Positions 1 through 6,933 of a stretch of 9,514 nucleotides of DNA are shown piece after piece. Below the pieces are notes generated by a model. It worked only from the letters and a program-made list of their open reading frames with translations, made no database searches and was not told where the DNA came from. This DNA is from a bacterium. GTDB taxonomy: Bacteria > Chlamydiota > Chlamydiia > Chlamydiales > 2-12-FULL-49-11. The stretch is from contig JAHZKV010000049.1 of NCBI GenBank assembly GCA_022600215.1, forward strand, positions 1-9,514. The letters run 5' to 3'. The position numbers were made by a program, and so were the translations under genes. How positions within the stretch are numbered: position 1 is the stretch's first letter; each line of letters opens with the position of its first letter.

Positions 1-438
1 GATGAGCCTACCAACGATTTAGATATCCCAACATTAGAAACACTAGAAGAGTCGCTACTGGATTTCCCGGGGGCGATAGTATTAATTACTCATGATCGTT
101 GTATGATGGATCGAGTGTGTAGTGAAGTACTTGCTGTGGATGAGGGGAAGATATATGCTGATTATTATCAATGGAAGTCCCATCAAAAAGAAGATGAACC
201 TAAGGTAGAAAAGGGGAAAAAGGCAGGCCCTTCTATTTCTTATGCAAAGAAAAAAGAAGCAGAGAAGGTGGAGCGTAAAATTGCCAAATTAGAAGGGCAG
301 TTACAACAATTAAATGAGCAATTAGCAGTAAATGGAGAAGATCCAAAAGCTTTAGAAAAAATCTGCTCTGAAATAGCTCTTTTAGAAACGCAAATGACAG
401 AGCAATACCTTATTTGGGAAGGTTTGCTTTCCAATTAG
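1..438 (+). CDS. ABC-F family ATP-binding protein, C-terminal part (5' end outside window)
   Basis: The reading frame is open from base 1, so the gene begins upstream; 145 residues are visible. It opens directly on the Walker B/D-loop of the second nucleotide-binding domain (DEPTNDLD, residues 1-8), followed by the H-switch ITHDR with His31. No membrane segment follows, which fits ABC-F proteins; these are soluble, ribosome-associated ATPases rather than transporters. After a Lys-rich linker (about residues 55-75) comes a charged, heptad-like helical tail (about residues 78-140) resembling the coiled-coil C-terminal domain of Uup-type members. The run DLDIPTLE and this tail favour Uup over EttA, but the first half is missing, so I give no symbol. 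The last 29 bases overlap the 3' end of the opposing gene at 410-1510. Confidence 0.9.
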   Translation, partial: DEPTNDLDIPTLETLEESLLDFPGAIVLITHDRCMMDRVCSEVLAVDEGKIYADYYQWKSHQKEDEPKVEKGKKAGPSISYAKKKEAEKVERKIAKLEGQLQQLNEQLAVNGEDPKALEKICSEIALLETQMTEQYLIWEGLLSN

Positions 439-1510
439 GATCTATTCCAAGTTTGTCTACAATCGTTTTTTTGTTTACAGAAGAGGTAGATCCTCTTATA
501 GCTCCTCGTAATTCCACTTCATTGCAAACGGTAGGAATTCCTGCAGAGACAAGCATATCTTTATTTGGTACGCTATCCACCATTTGTATTACTTTTTTGA
601 CGCCACCAAGAATAAATTGTGGTGCCATGCTTGTTTGGTAGTAGACAACGGTATTAGCAAGGGCGAGTGCTTGAGGTGTTTTTAGGTTAGATACGACAAA
701 GTGTACATTGTGAGATGGGTTATATTGGTTGATCATTTCTGCTGTTTTGATGCAATTACCATCCTTATCTCCTTGCTGCATTGCGCGCGGGTGCTGTTGG
801 AGCACAAAAACAGTGTTATCAAATAGATTATGATGATCCCATAAGATATTTCGTGCTATTAGCATGAAGCGGAAAAATGCTTTGTAGTACTCTTCATTTG
901 CTCCACCAGCAATCACTAAAATTTTTTGTCCTCTATCTTCAATAGAGTGAGAAGTGAATAATTGCTTTCGAAAAGCGTCTTTTTCCTCTTTAGAAAAATC
1001 GAGCATTTGATCAGCGATACTTTGAGAATAAAAGCCAAGGCCTACGCATTCTATTTGTGTTAGATCTACGGGTTTTTTCGTGCCACCTAAGATCCCAACG
1101 CGAGCATGATGGTGATTAGAAAATAAGATAACATCTGAAACTGCTACCATCTTTTCCGCAAGAGTGGAATAGGTAGTGGAAACAAATTTTTCGGGATTAT
1201 CGTAATAGACTATTTTTTTGGTAGAAGCTCCCACCTTACAAAATACTTGTTGCCATTGCGGAATAGAGATATCTGCAATTACTTGATCATGTGTGCTAAG
1301 AAACTCTGCTGCTTTTTGGAGGTCATCATCGTTTGCTATGGAGATAATTTGTGCTTTTCCAGGGAATTTTTTCGCTACACTCTCATTGTCTGTATAGACA
1401 AAGCACTCTTCGCCTTGTTCTTCATATGCTTGTACAAATTCTTTTGCGTGGTTAGATGGATTAGGATGAGATAGTAAAAATCCAATAGATGCTAGTAATG
1501 AGAATAACAT
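410..1510 (-). CDS. Unassigned protein, possible GT-B-fold glycosyltransferase-like
   Basis: I do not recognise a named family. I start it at the ATG at 1510 (366 aa) because AAGGAG lies 7 bases upstream (1518-1523); an in-frame ATG at 1585 would add 25 residues and overlap tag by 32 bases. Residues 1-45 read as a hydrophobic strand, a loop with SHPNPSNHAKEF, a helix and a second strand, as in the first Rossmann unit of GT-B enzymes; the same hydrophobic start could instead be a signal peptide. The second half has a strand ILVIAGGANEEYY (197-209), VLQQHPR (236-242), and ANTVVYYQTSMAPQFILGGVKKVIQM (285-310), which resembles the nucleotide-sugar-side pattern of surface-polysaccharide glycosyltransferases. 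The donor, acceptor and cellular location are unknown. It is the last gene of the porin-tag block. It also ends inside the ABC-F gene on the opposite strand. Confidence 0.75.
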   Translation of the reverse strand: MLFSLLASIGFLLSHPNPSNHAKEFVQAYEEQGEECFVYTDNESVAKKFPGKAQIISIANDDDLQKAAEFLSTHDQVIADISIPQWQQVFCKVGASTKKIVYYDNPEKFVSTTYSTLAEKMVAVSDVILFSNHHHARVGILGGTKKPVDLTQIECVGLGFYSQSIADQMLDFSKEEKDAFRKQLFTSHSIEDRGQKILVIAGGANEEYYKAFFRFMLIARNILWDHHNLFDNTVFVLQQHPRAMQQGDKDGNCIKTAEMINQYNPSHNVHFVVSNLKTPQALALANTVVYYQTSMAPQFILGGVKKVIQMVDSVPNKDMLVSAGIPTVCNEVELRGAIRGSTSSVNKKTIVDKLGIDPNWKANLPK

Positions 1511-1517
1511 AGTAAGG

Positions 1518-1523
1518 CTCCTT
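1518..1523 (-). promoter_or_regulatory. Ribosome binding site deciding the start at 1510
   Basis: On the minus strand AAGGAG sits 7 bases before the ATG at 1510. This is the reason for preferring the 366-residue product over the longer form starting at 1585, which would begin inside tag. Confidence 0.65.
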
Positions 1524-1553
1524 GTTTGGACGAGATGATAGTAGATAGAAAGT

Positions 1554-2111
1554 TTATCTGCAAGGGCATGATAGAAGATGATCATTTACCATGCCAATTG
1601 CTTGCATAAAGGCGTAGATGATCGTGGATCCCACAAATGTCATCCCTCTTTTCTTTAAATCTTTTGAGATTAGATCGCTAATATCAGTAGAAACAGGAAC
1701 CTCTTCAAAAGTTTCAAAGTGGTTAATGATCGGCGTATTTTCCACATAGGCCCAAATGTAGTTGCTAAAAGATCCAAATTCTTTTTGAATAGCAAGAAAA
1801 GCGATAGCATTTTTACGTACACCAAAGATTTTTAGTCGATTGCGTATTATAGCTGGGTTCGTTCTAAGGACTTCTAATTCCTCATCGCTCATCATAGAAG
1901 CTTTTTTCGGGTCAAATTCATGGAAAGCGGCAAGATAGCCTTCTCTTTTTTTCAAAACTGTTTCCCAAGAGAGTCCAGCTTGAGCTCCTTCTAGGCAAAG
2001 CATTTCAAAAAGCTTTTGATCATCGTAGACAGGCTTTCCCCACTCTTCATCGTGGTATTTTTCATAAAAATCTTTTCCATCACCAAAACAACGTTTCATT
2101 ACTGTGTCCAT
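1554..2111 (-). CDS. tag: DNA-3-methyladenine glycosylase I
   Basis: This base-excision repair enzyme removes 3-methyladenine from alkylated DNA in the cytoplasm. The 185 residues align throughout with E. coli Tag (187 aa) from memory. Visible family features are the N-terminal KRCF with Cys8, YHDEEWG with His20, the catalytic-pocket block LEGAQAGLSWETVLKKRE (Glu41, Trp49), KKRGMTFVGSTIIYAFMQA (153-171), and NDHLLSCPC with His178 and Cys182. Cys8, His20, His178 and Cys182 correspond to the zinc-binding snap of the family, so the enzyme looks intact. The start at 2111 is only 3 bases after the stop of the upstream porin gene, with GGAG inside that gene's last codons, so translation is probably coupled. 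A second in-frame ATG at 2099 would give the exact E. coli-like N-terminus but has no visible binding site. Confidence 0.95.
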   Translation of the reverse strand: MDTVMKRCFGDGKDFYEKYHDEEWGKPVYDDQKLFEMLCLEGAQAGLSWETVLKKREGYLAAFHEFDPKKASMMSDEELEVLRTNPAIIRNRLKIFGVRKNAIAFLAIQKEFGSFSNYIWAYVENTPIINHFETFEEVPVSTDISDLISKDLKKRGMTFVGSTIIYAFMQAIGMVNDHLLSCPCR

Positions 2112-2114
2112 CTT

Positions 2115-3233
2115 CTAAAAACTCCAAAGTACTTCTGCAACTAATCCTAACATAGCGAAAGGATTATTTGCCACTATACTTGGTCGATAGCTTGGGTAGA
2201 CAATATCATCAGCAACAAAGGCTGAATCATAGGCATTGACGATGGTTGGGTATTGATTGAAGTAGACCCTTCCATCAAAGCAAATTTTAAAAGTTAAAAA
2301 TTGTGTGTCGTTTAAGATAGGTTCCACATATTGCAGACCGAGTAAGGAGCGGATCGTGGGAGAAAAAGCACTATTGGTTGCTCTACCTACAAAAATATTT
2401 TGCGTGTCACTGGTGGTGCTATTTAAATATAGGTTAGAAGTGCGAAAGCTTCTTTCCCCAAATAAGAGGGCTAAATCCAAAGTAGATGAGATGGACCACC
2501 CAGCAAAGAGGTAGTAATTGGCATTAGCGCCGACAGAGGGTCCTACGCCCCAAAAATGAATAAGAGCATTTCGTTGCCAGGAAGTACCGCTTGGAAGGGA
2601 GTATGTGGTATCATAGAGGTCTTTAGAAAAATTTTGCGAGCTATTGTATTCTATCCAAGATGCTTTTATTCCTGCATACGGTTCAAAACTGTATTGGGTA
2701 GAAAAATAAGAGCCTTTGTTTACCACAAGATCAAGAAGGAAATAGCGAATATCTAAAAAAGAGTCTACTTTTTGAAATCCTATAGGAAAGGTTGAAAGGC
2801 CAGGGCGGTAGAAAATCTCTCCAATATAGGAAGGGACAAACATATTTGCAAAGATCTCTTCTTCCAACACCCCTCTTGAGTGTAGCCATTCAAAGTTTGC
2901 AATGCATTCAAAGTCATCATGGTTGGAGAGGTACCCAATAGTTGCCTTTAGACCTGGGTCCAGATGGAAGTTGGTGTATTGGAAGTTATTATCGTAAATA
3001 GCAGAAAGTGGTGCATTTACATTCTGCAGGTCATCTCTTGTGGTAATGATTACTTTTTTACATACATCGGTATTTGGAATATGGATCTGCTGCATTAAAA
3101 GGCCGATAGAAACTCTTAGATTATAGGGAGTTTCCATGGCCGATGGGCATAAGATTCCTTCCTCAACTGGTTCACAAAGGGAGCTAAAGAGGGGGTAAAA
3201 GGGAATAACGAGTAGGAGAATTTTTTTGAACAT
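2115..3233 (-). CDS. MOMP-like outer-membrane beta-barrel porin (Lpg1974-type family)
   Basis: This is predicted to be an outer-membrane beta-barrel of 372 residues. The N-terminus MFKKILLLVIPFYPLFSSLC is a Sec signal peptide: two lysines, a hydrophobic core and a small-residue end. Barrel strands alternate throughout. GLKATIGYLSNHDDFECIANFEWLHSRG (94-121) and EPYAGIKASWIEY (184-196) resemble the conserved blocks of the MOMP-like proteins abundant in environmental chlamydiae and also found in Legionella. FWGVGPSVGANANYYLFAGWSI (227-248) is a further strand pair. The chain ends VLWSF, with the terminal Phe expected for BamA-dependent barrel assembly. Cysteines at 29, 58 and 110 could take part in disulfide cross-linking, as known for chlamydial envelopes; that is inference. 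The region before the ATG has only a weak GAATGAG-like binding site. It is the first gene of the block leading into tag. Confidence 0.8.
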   Translation of the reverse strand: MFKKILLLVIPFYPLFSSLCEPVEEGILCPSAMETPYNLRVSIGLLMQQIHIPNTDVCKKVIITTRDDLQNVNAPLSAIYDNNFQYTNFHLDPGLKATIGYLSNHDDFECIANFEWLHSRGVLEEEIFANMFVPSYIGEIFYRPGLSTFPIGFQKVDSFLDIRYFLLDLVVNKGSYFSTQYSFEPYAGIKASWIEYNSSQNFSKDLYDTTYSLPSGTSWQRNALIHFWGVGPSVGANANYYLFAGWSISSTLDLALLFGERSFRTSNLYLNSTTSDTQNIFVGRATNSAFSPTIRSLLGLQYVEPILNDTQFLTFKICFDGRVYFNQYPTIVNAYDSAFVADDIVYPSYRPSIVANNPFAMLGLVAEVLWSF

Positions 3234-3299
3234 ATTTGGCTCATTCTTTTTTTTGTATCTTCTCTACTGAGATCCTTTTTTTCAATAAAAAAATTACCA

Positions 3300-3328
3300 T
3301 GGAAAATATAGGAAAAAAATGGTATAGT
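3300..3328 (+). promoter_or_regulatory. Probable sigma-66/sigma-70-type promoter of ileS
   Basis: A -10 hexamer TATAGT (3323-3328) is preceded at 17 bp by TGGAAA (3300-3305), which matches 4 of 6 positions of TTGACA; the spacer is AT-rich. Transcription would begin near 3335 and leave a leader of roughly 22 bases before the ATG at 3357. Confidence 0.5.
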
Positions 3329-3356
3329 GCATGCTTATTCAAACACAAGGCCCTTT

Positions 3357-6300
3357 ATGTTTAAAAAAGATAAAAGACCCCTTCCAGAAATAGAGCGATC
3401 TATCCTGAAATTTTGGCAGGAAAAAGATATTTTTAAAAAATCCGTAGAGAATCGAAAAGATCATGAAAACTATGTTTTTTACGATGGACCTCCTTTTGCA
3501 ACAGGCTTGCCTCATTATGGACATATTTTAGCAGGAACCATTAAGGATGTGATTGCAAGGTATAAGACGATGCAAGGTTTTTATGTTCCTAGACGTTTTG
3601 GTTGGGATTGTCATGGCCTTCCTATTGAGAATGAGATTGAGAAAGAGCATAAATTTAAAAGTGCTTTGGAAATAGAAGAGTTTGGAATTGCAAAGTTTAA
3701 TGAAGAGTGTAGGAGCATTGTGCTTCGTTACGCAGGCGAATGGAAAAAAACCGTGGATCGAATGGGAAGGTTTGTAGACTTTGGAGCAACATATCGTACG
3801 ATGGATTTGACCTATATGGAATCAGTATGGTGGGTTTTTGGGGAACTTTGGAAAAAGGGACTTGTCTATGAAGGTTTCAAGGTGATGGGGTACTCTCCAG
3901 CTCTTGGAACACCTTTATCAAATTTTGAGATGAACCTTAACTACCGGGAAGTAGATGATCCATCTGTTACGATGAAGTTCCGACTTCAAGGCACCAAGAC
4001 TCATTTGCTGGTGTGGACAACTACACCTTGGACATTGCCATCAAACTTGGCGCTTGCTTTATCTGAAGAAGAGGAATATGTAGAGATCCAAGATAGAGTC
4101 TCGGAAGAGAGTTACATTTTAGCAAAAGCAAGATTATCTGCTTACTATAAGTCTGAGGAAGAGTATGTAATTATAAAAAGTTTTAAAGGAAAGGAGCTAG
4201 TTGGAAAAAGCTACGAACCTTTGTTTAATTACTTTGCTGAACATAAAAATGCATTTAAGATCCTTTCTGGAGACTTTGTTACCCTTTCTGATGGTACAGG
4301 AATTGTGCATATGGCTCCAGCATTTGGAGAAGATGACTTTGCCGCTTGTAAGAAAGCAAATATTGAGCTGGTATGTCCAATTGATGTGAATTGTAGATTT
4401 ACAGAGGAAGTAAAAGATTTTGAAGGGCTCTTTGTAAAAGATGCTGACAAAGGAATCATCCGAAGATTAAAAGATGAAGGGAAAGTGTTTGCTCATACCA
4501 CTATTCGTCACCGTTATCCATTTTGTTGGAGAACGGATAAACCTTTGATTTATCGCGCTGTTACTACTTGGTTTGTTGCAGTAGAAAAGATCAAAGATAA
4601 GGTGATTGAAAATAACAAGCATATTCACTGGGTACCTGGCCATATCAAAAAAGGAAGATTTGGTAAGTGGCTGGAAAATGCTCGTGATTGGGCAATCTCT
4701 AGAAATCGTTACTTTGGAACTCCTATTCCTATATGGAGAAGTGAAGATGGTGATATCCGTGTTCTTTCTTCTGTGAAAGAGTTGGAAGAGAAGATAGGTG
4801 AAGAGGTAAAAGATCTTCATCGTCATTTCATTGATGAAAAGACTTTTGTAGAAGATGGGAAAGTCTTTACTCGAATTGAAGAGGTCTTTGATTGTTGGTT
4901 TGAGTCTGGATCGATGCCATATGCACAAAATCATTATCCTTTTAAGAATGCAGAAAAGACAATGAATGATTTCCCTGCAGACTTTATCGCAGAAGGCTTA
5001 GATCAAACCAGAGGATGGTTTTATACGTTAAATGTGTTGTCGACAGCGCTTTTTGATAAGCCAGCATTTAAAAATGTGGTGGTAAATGGTATTGTCCTTG
5101 CAGAAGATGGACAAAAGATGTCTAAACGCTTAAAAAACTATCCAGAGCCATCGCAGGTGATGGAAAAGCTTGGTAGTGATGCGGTACGCCTGTACTTACT
5201 TCATAGTCCACTTGTGCGTGGTGATGATTATAACTTTTCTGAAAAAGGGGTGGAGTCCACGCTTAGAAAGTTGATCCTTCCTTTGTGGAATTGTTATGTC
5301 TTCTTGTCTACTTATGCAACGATATATGAATGGATCCCAACTTCTGAGGAATACTCTCGACCACATGCAGATATTGATCGTTGGATCTTATCAAAAGTAC
5401 AAAAGCTTACTGAGCAAGTGAAAGAGGGGATGGATAATTACCAGCTGGATAAGGCAGTAGAGCCACTTTCAGAATTTATTGAGGAATTAACGAACTGGTA
5501 TATCAGACGTTCACGAACAAGATTTTGGGCGGAAGAAAATACGAGGGATAGAAGAGAGGCTTTTGAAACGCTTTACTCTGTCTTACTTACTTTTGTAAAG
5601 CTTGCAGCGCCATTTATCCCATTTATTACCGAGACTATTTATCAAGAGTTAAAGCTTGATACAATGGCAGAATCTGTTCATACAGCAGATTTTCCACTAT
5701 ATGATGAAGAGGTTCGCGATGTCTTGATTGAAAAAGAGATGGTGTATACTCAGTTGGTGGTAAATTTAGGACACTCTTTGAGAAAAGAGCATCGCATCAA
5801 AGTAAGACAACCACTTGGAAGGGTGTATATTGTCTCTGAGAAAAAAGATGTGATTGAAGCTCTTCGTTTACAACATCATTTGATAGCAGAAGAGTTAAAT
5901 GTAAAAGAGGTGACTCTTGGTCATGATGAGTCTAAATTTGTTCACTACAAGATAAAGCCAAACTATCGCGTTCTTGGAAAGAAAGTAGGAAAGCATATGA
6001 ATGCTTGTAAGGCCTCTATTGAAAGGCTTTCAAAAGATCAGTATGATGCAATCCTTCGAGGGGACGATGTCTGGATCCCTCTTGGGGAAGACAAGTATAA
6101 GATAGAGAAAGAAGATGTAGAACTTGATAGAGAAGTTCGAGGTGGGTTGATAGCCTCTTATGAAAAAGGGATTACCACCGTACTTGATACTACTATTACT
6201 CCTGAATTAGAGCTGGAAGGGATTGCACGAGAGTTGATCAATAAAGTCAATACCATGCGTAAAGCAAAAGACTTTGAAGTTACTGATCGTATAGAGATTC

Positions 6301-6473
6301 AAATAGGCAAGACAGAAAAGCTGGCAAAGGCTTTGGAGCTCCATGGTGAATTTGTTTCTCATGAAGTGCTTGCTAATTCTATCACCTTTGTAGAAGGGGA
6401 GGATCGGGAGCAAGTTGACCTTAATGGTGAGCTGGTGGGTCTTCATTTGGTAAAAAGCCTTGTTAAGGCTTAA
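3357..6473 (+). CDS. ileS: Isoleucyl-tRNA synthetase, eukaryote-like (type 2)
   Basis: This cytoplasmic class I synthetase charges tRNA-Ile with isoleucine. I start it at the ATG at 3357 (1038 aa), where AAGG (3347-3350) sits 6 bases upstream; the in-frame GTG at 3327 lies inside the probable -10 box. In order: the HIGH motif as HYGH (53-56) within PPFATGLPHYGH; GWDCHGLPIENEIE of the active site; the CP1 editing domain with WTTTPWTLPSN (220-230) and GTGIVHMAPAFGEDD (313-327), whose Asp is the editing residue; YPFCWRTDKPLIYRA; RDWAISRNRYFGTPIP; and KMSKR (587-591). The C-terminal part carries the anticodon-binding domain (WYIRRSRTRFW) and ends with TPELELEGIARELINKVNTMRKAKDFEVTDRI, typical of the longer eukaryote-like IleRS, with no terminal CxxC zinc finger. 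Family knowledge links this type with mupirocin tolerance; that is not testable here. All key motifs are intact. Confidence 0.97.
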   Translation: MFKKDKRPLPEIERSILKFWQEKDIFKKSVENRKDHENYVFYDGPPFATGLPHYGHILAGTIKDVIARYKTMQGFYVPRRFGWDCHGLPIENEIEKEHKFKSALEIEEFGIAKFNEECRSIVLRYAGEWKKTVDRMGRFVDFGATYRTMDLTYMESVWWVFGELWKKGLVYEGFKVMGYSPALGTPLSNFEMNLNYREVDDPSVTMKFRLQGTKTHLLVWTTTPWTLPSNLALALSEEEEYVEIQDRVSEESYILAKARLSAYYKSEEEYVIIKSFKGKELVGKSYEPLFNYFAEHKNAFKILSGDFVTLSDGTGIVHMAPAFGEDDFAACKKANIELVCPIDVNCRFTEEVKDFEGLFVKDADKGIIRRLKDEGKVFAHTTIRHRYPFCWRTDKPLIYRAVTTWFVAVEKIKDKVIENNKHIHWVPGHIKKGRFGKWLENARDWAISRNRYFGTPIPIWRSEDGDIRVLSSVKELEEKIGEEVKDLHRHFIDEKTFVEDGKVFTRIEEVFDCWFESGSMPYAQNHYPFKNAEKTMNDFPADFIAEGLDQTRGWFYTLNVLSTALFDKPAFKNVVVNGIVLAEDGQKMSKRLKNYPEPSQVMEKLGSDAVRLYLLHSPLVRGDDYNFSEKGVESTLRKLILPLWNCYVFLSTYATIYEWIPTSEEYSRPHADIDRWILSKVQKLTEQVKEGMDNYQLDKAVEPLSEFIEELTNWYIRRSRTRFWAEENTRDRREAFETLYSVLLTFVKLAAPFIPFITETIYQELKLDTMAESVHTADFPLYDEEVRDVLIEKEMVYTQLVVNLGHSLRKEHRIKVRQPLGRVYIVSEKKDVIEALRLQHHLIAEELNVKEVTLGHDESKFVHYKIKPNYRVLGKKVGKHMNACKASIERLSKDQYDAILRGDDVWIPLGEDKYKIEKEDVELDREVRGGLIASYEKGITTVLDTTITPELELEGIARELINKVNTMRKAKDFEVTDRIEIQIGKTEKLAKALELHGEFVSHEVLANSITFVEGEDREQVDLNGELVGLHLVKSLVKA

Positions 6474-6480
6474 AGCCTTA
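6455..6480 (+). repeat. Three mutually complementary 7-base arms at the end of ileS
   Basis: AAGCCTT (6455-6461), GTT, AAGGCTT (6465-6471), A, AAGCCTT (6473-6479). The middle arm can pair with the left arm (3-base loop) or with the right arm (6-bp stem TAAGGC/GCCTTA, 6464-6469 with 6475-6480, and a 5-base loop). The ileS stop codon (6471-6473) lies inside. The following sequence is AT-rich but has no clean T-run, so a terminator is possible but not convincing. Confidence 0.5.
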
Positions 6481-6499
6481 TAGAAATAATTTTATTTTG

Positions 6500-6508
6500 T
6501 GCTATGCT
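6500..6508 (+). promoter_or_regulatory. Possible extended -10 promoter of the first Inc-like gene
   Basis: TGC followed by TATGCT (6503-6508) fits an extended -10 element (TG one base before the hexamer). The -35 position (about 6480-6485, ATAGAA) is poor. Start of transcription near 6515 would leave a leader of about 16 bases that contains the binding site GAGCGAGG. Confidence 0.3.
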
Positions 6509-6530
6509 CCTTTTTTTAGAGCGAGGTTTT

Positions 6531-6842
6531 ATGGAAAGAGCACAAGAGATTGGGGCAGTCGAACACAGGTTCATCGATACACAGGGGCCTGCAGATTGTT
6601 GGATTCGAAGGATGGGAAAAGAATATTGCTGCGTTATTTCCGCGGTAATATTAATTGTAGAGGCGGTGTTTGCCGGAACCATCATCGCAGTGATTGCTAT
6701 TACCAATAAAAACTTTATAGGCTGGACAGTTGGTGCATCTATTATTGTGCTAGGAGTTACAGCATTGGTTTTATGGATTTTGTTTCGACGTTATATCTCT
6801 GCAAAAATAACCTATGAGAATGAAGCGGTAGCTAAAGATTAA
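6531..6842 (+). CDS. Small bilobed two-helix membrane protein, candidate inclusion membrane (Inc) protein
   Basis: I do not recognise a named family. The product from the ATG at 6531 is 103 aa; GCGAGG (6521-6526) is 4 bases upstream, whereas the earlier in-frame ATG at 6504 overlaps a possible -10 box and has no binding site. A polar N-terminus of about 33 residues (MERAQEIGAVEHRFIDTQGP...) is followed by two long hydrophobic segments at about 34-57 and 63-85, joined by the short loop TNKNF, then a basic FRRYISAK and a 15-residue polar tail. There is no signal peptide. Paired long helices with a tight hairpin and cytosol-like ends are the hallmark of type III-secreted chlamydial Inc proteins, which sit in the membrane of the host vacuole. 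Assignment is by this architecture alone, so an ordinary inner-membrane protein remains possible. It lies between ileS and lepB beside a second protein of the same shape. Confidence 0.65.
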   Translation: MERAQEIGAVEHRFIDTQGPADCWIRRMGKEYCCVISAVILIVEAVFAGTIIAVIAITNKNFIGWTVGASIIVLGVTALVLWILFRRYISAKITYENEAVAKD

Positions 6843-6872
6843 AAAATAAAATAGGTGAATTATAAAAATAAC

Positions 6873-6901
6873 TTAACATAAAGATCTTGTTGTGATATAA
6901 C
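6873..6901 (+). promoter_or_regulatory. Probable promoter of the second Inc-like gene
   Basis: TTAACA (6873-6878, 5 of 6 to TTGACA) and TATAAC (6896-6901, 5 of 6 to TATAAT) are separated by exactly 17 bp. This is the best-matched promoter in the window. Transcription would begin near 6908, giving a 26-base leader that contains the binding site at 6921-6930. Confidence 0.6.
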
Positions 6902-6920
6902 TCTCTTATTATCTTACAGT

Positions 6921-6930
6921 AAAGGAGGGG
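6921..6930 (+). promoter_or_regulatory. Strong Shine-Dalgarno that decides a TTG start
   Basis: AAAGGAGGGG is complementary to the 3' end of 16S rRNA over at least eight bases. With AAGGAGG at 6922-6928, the TTG at 6934 is 5 bases away. No in-frame ATG occurs until codon 41, inside the first membrane helix, so the TTG is the credible start. Confidence 0.7.
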
Positions 6931-6933
6931 TTC

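Noticed and set aside
3174..3233. Lipoprotein signal for the porin (Cys20 after FSSL)
   Set aside because: The residues before Cys20 are S-S-L, which does not fit the lipobox (small residue at -1), and the mature protein is a beta-barrel.
3234..3299. Minus-strand promoter for the porin block
   Set aside because: TTGAAA is present, but the nearest -10-like GATACA is 20 bp away; the AT-rich DNA offers several poor pairings, so I do not call one.
4467..4934. 155-codon minus-strand open frame inside ileS
   Set aside because: It lies wholly within intact ileS motifs, has no binding site, and its translation has no domain-like pattern; it is a shadow frame.
6470..6706. Minus-strand open frame over the first Inc-like gene
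   Set aside because: The plus-strand frame has the binding site and the clean two-helix pattern; the antisense frame has neither.
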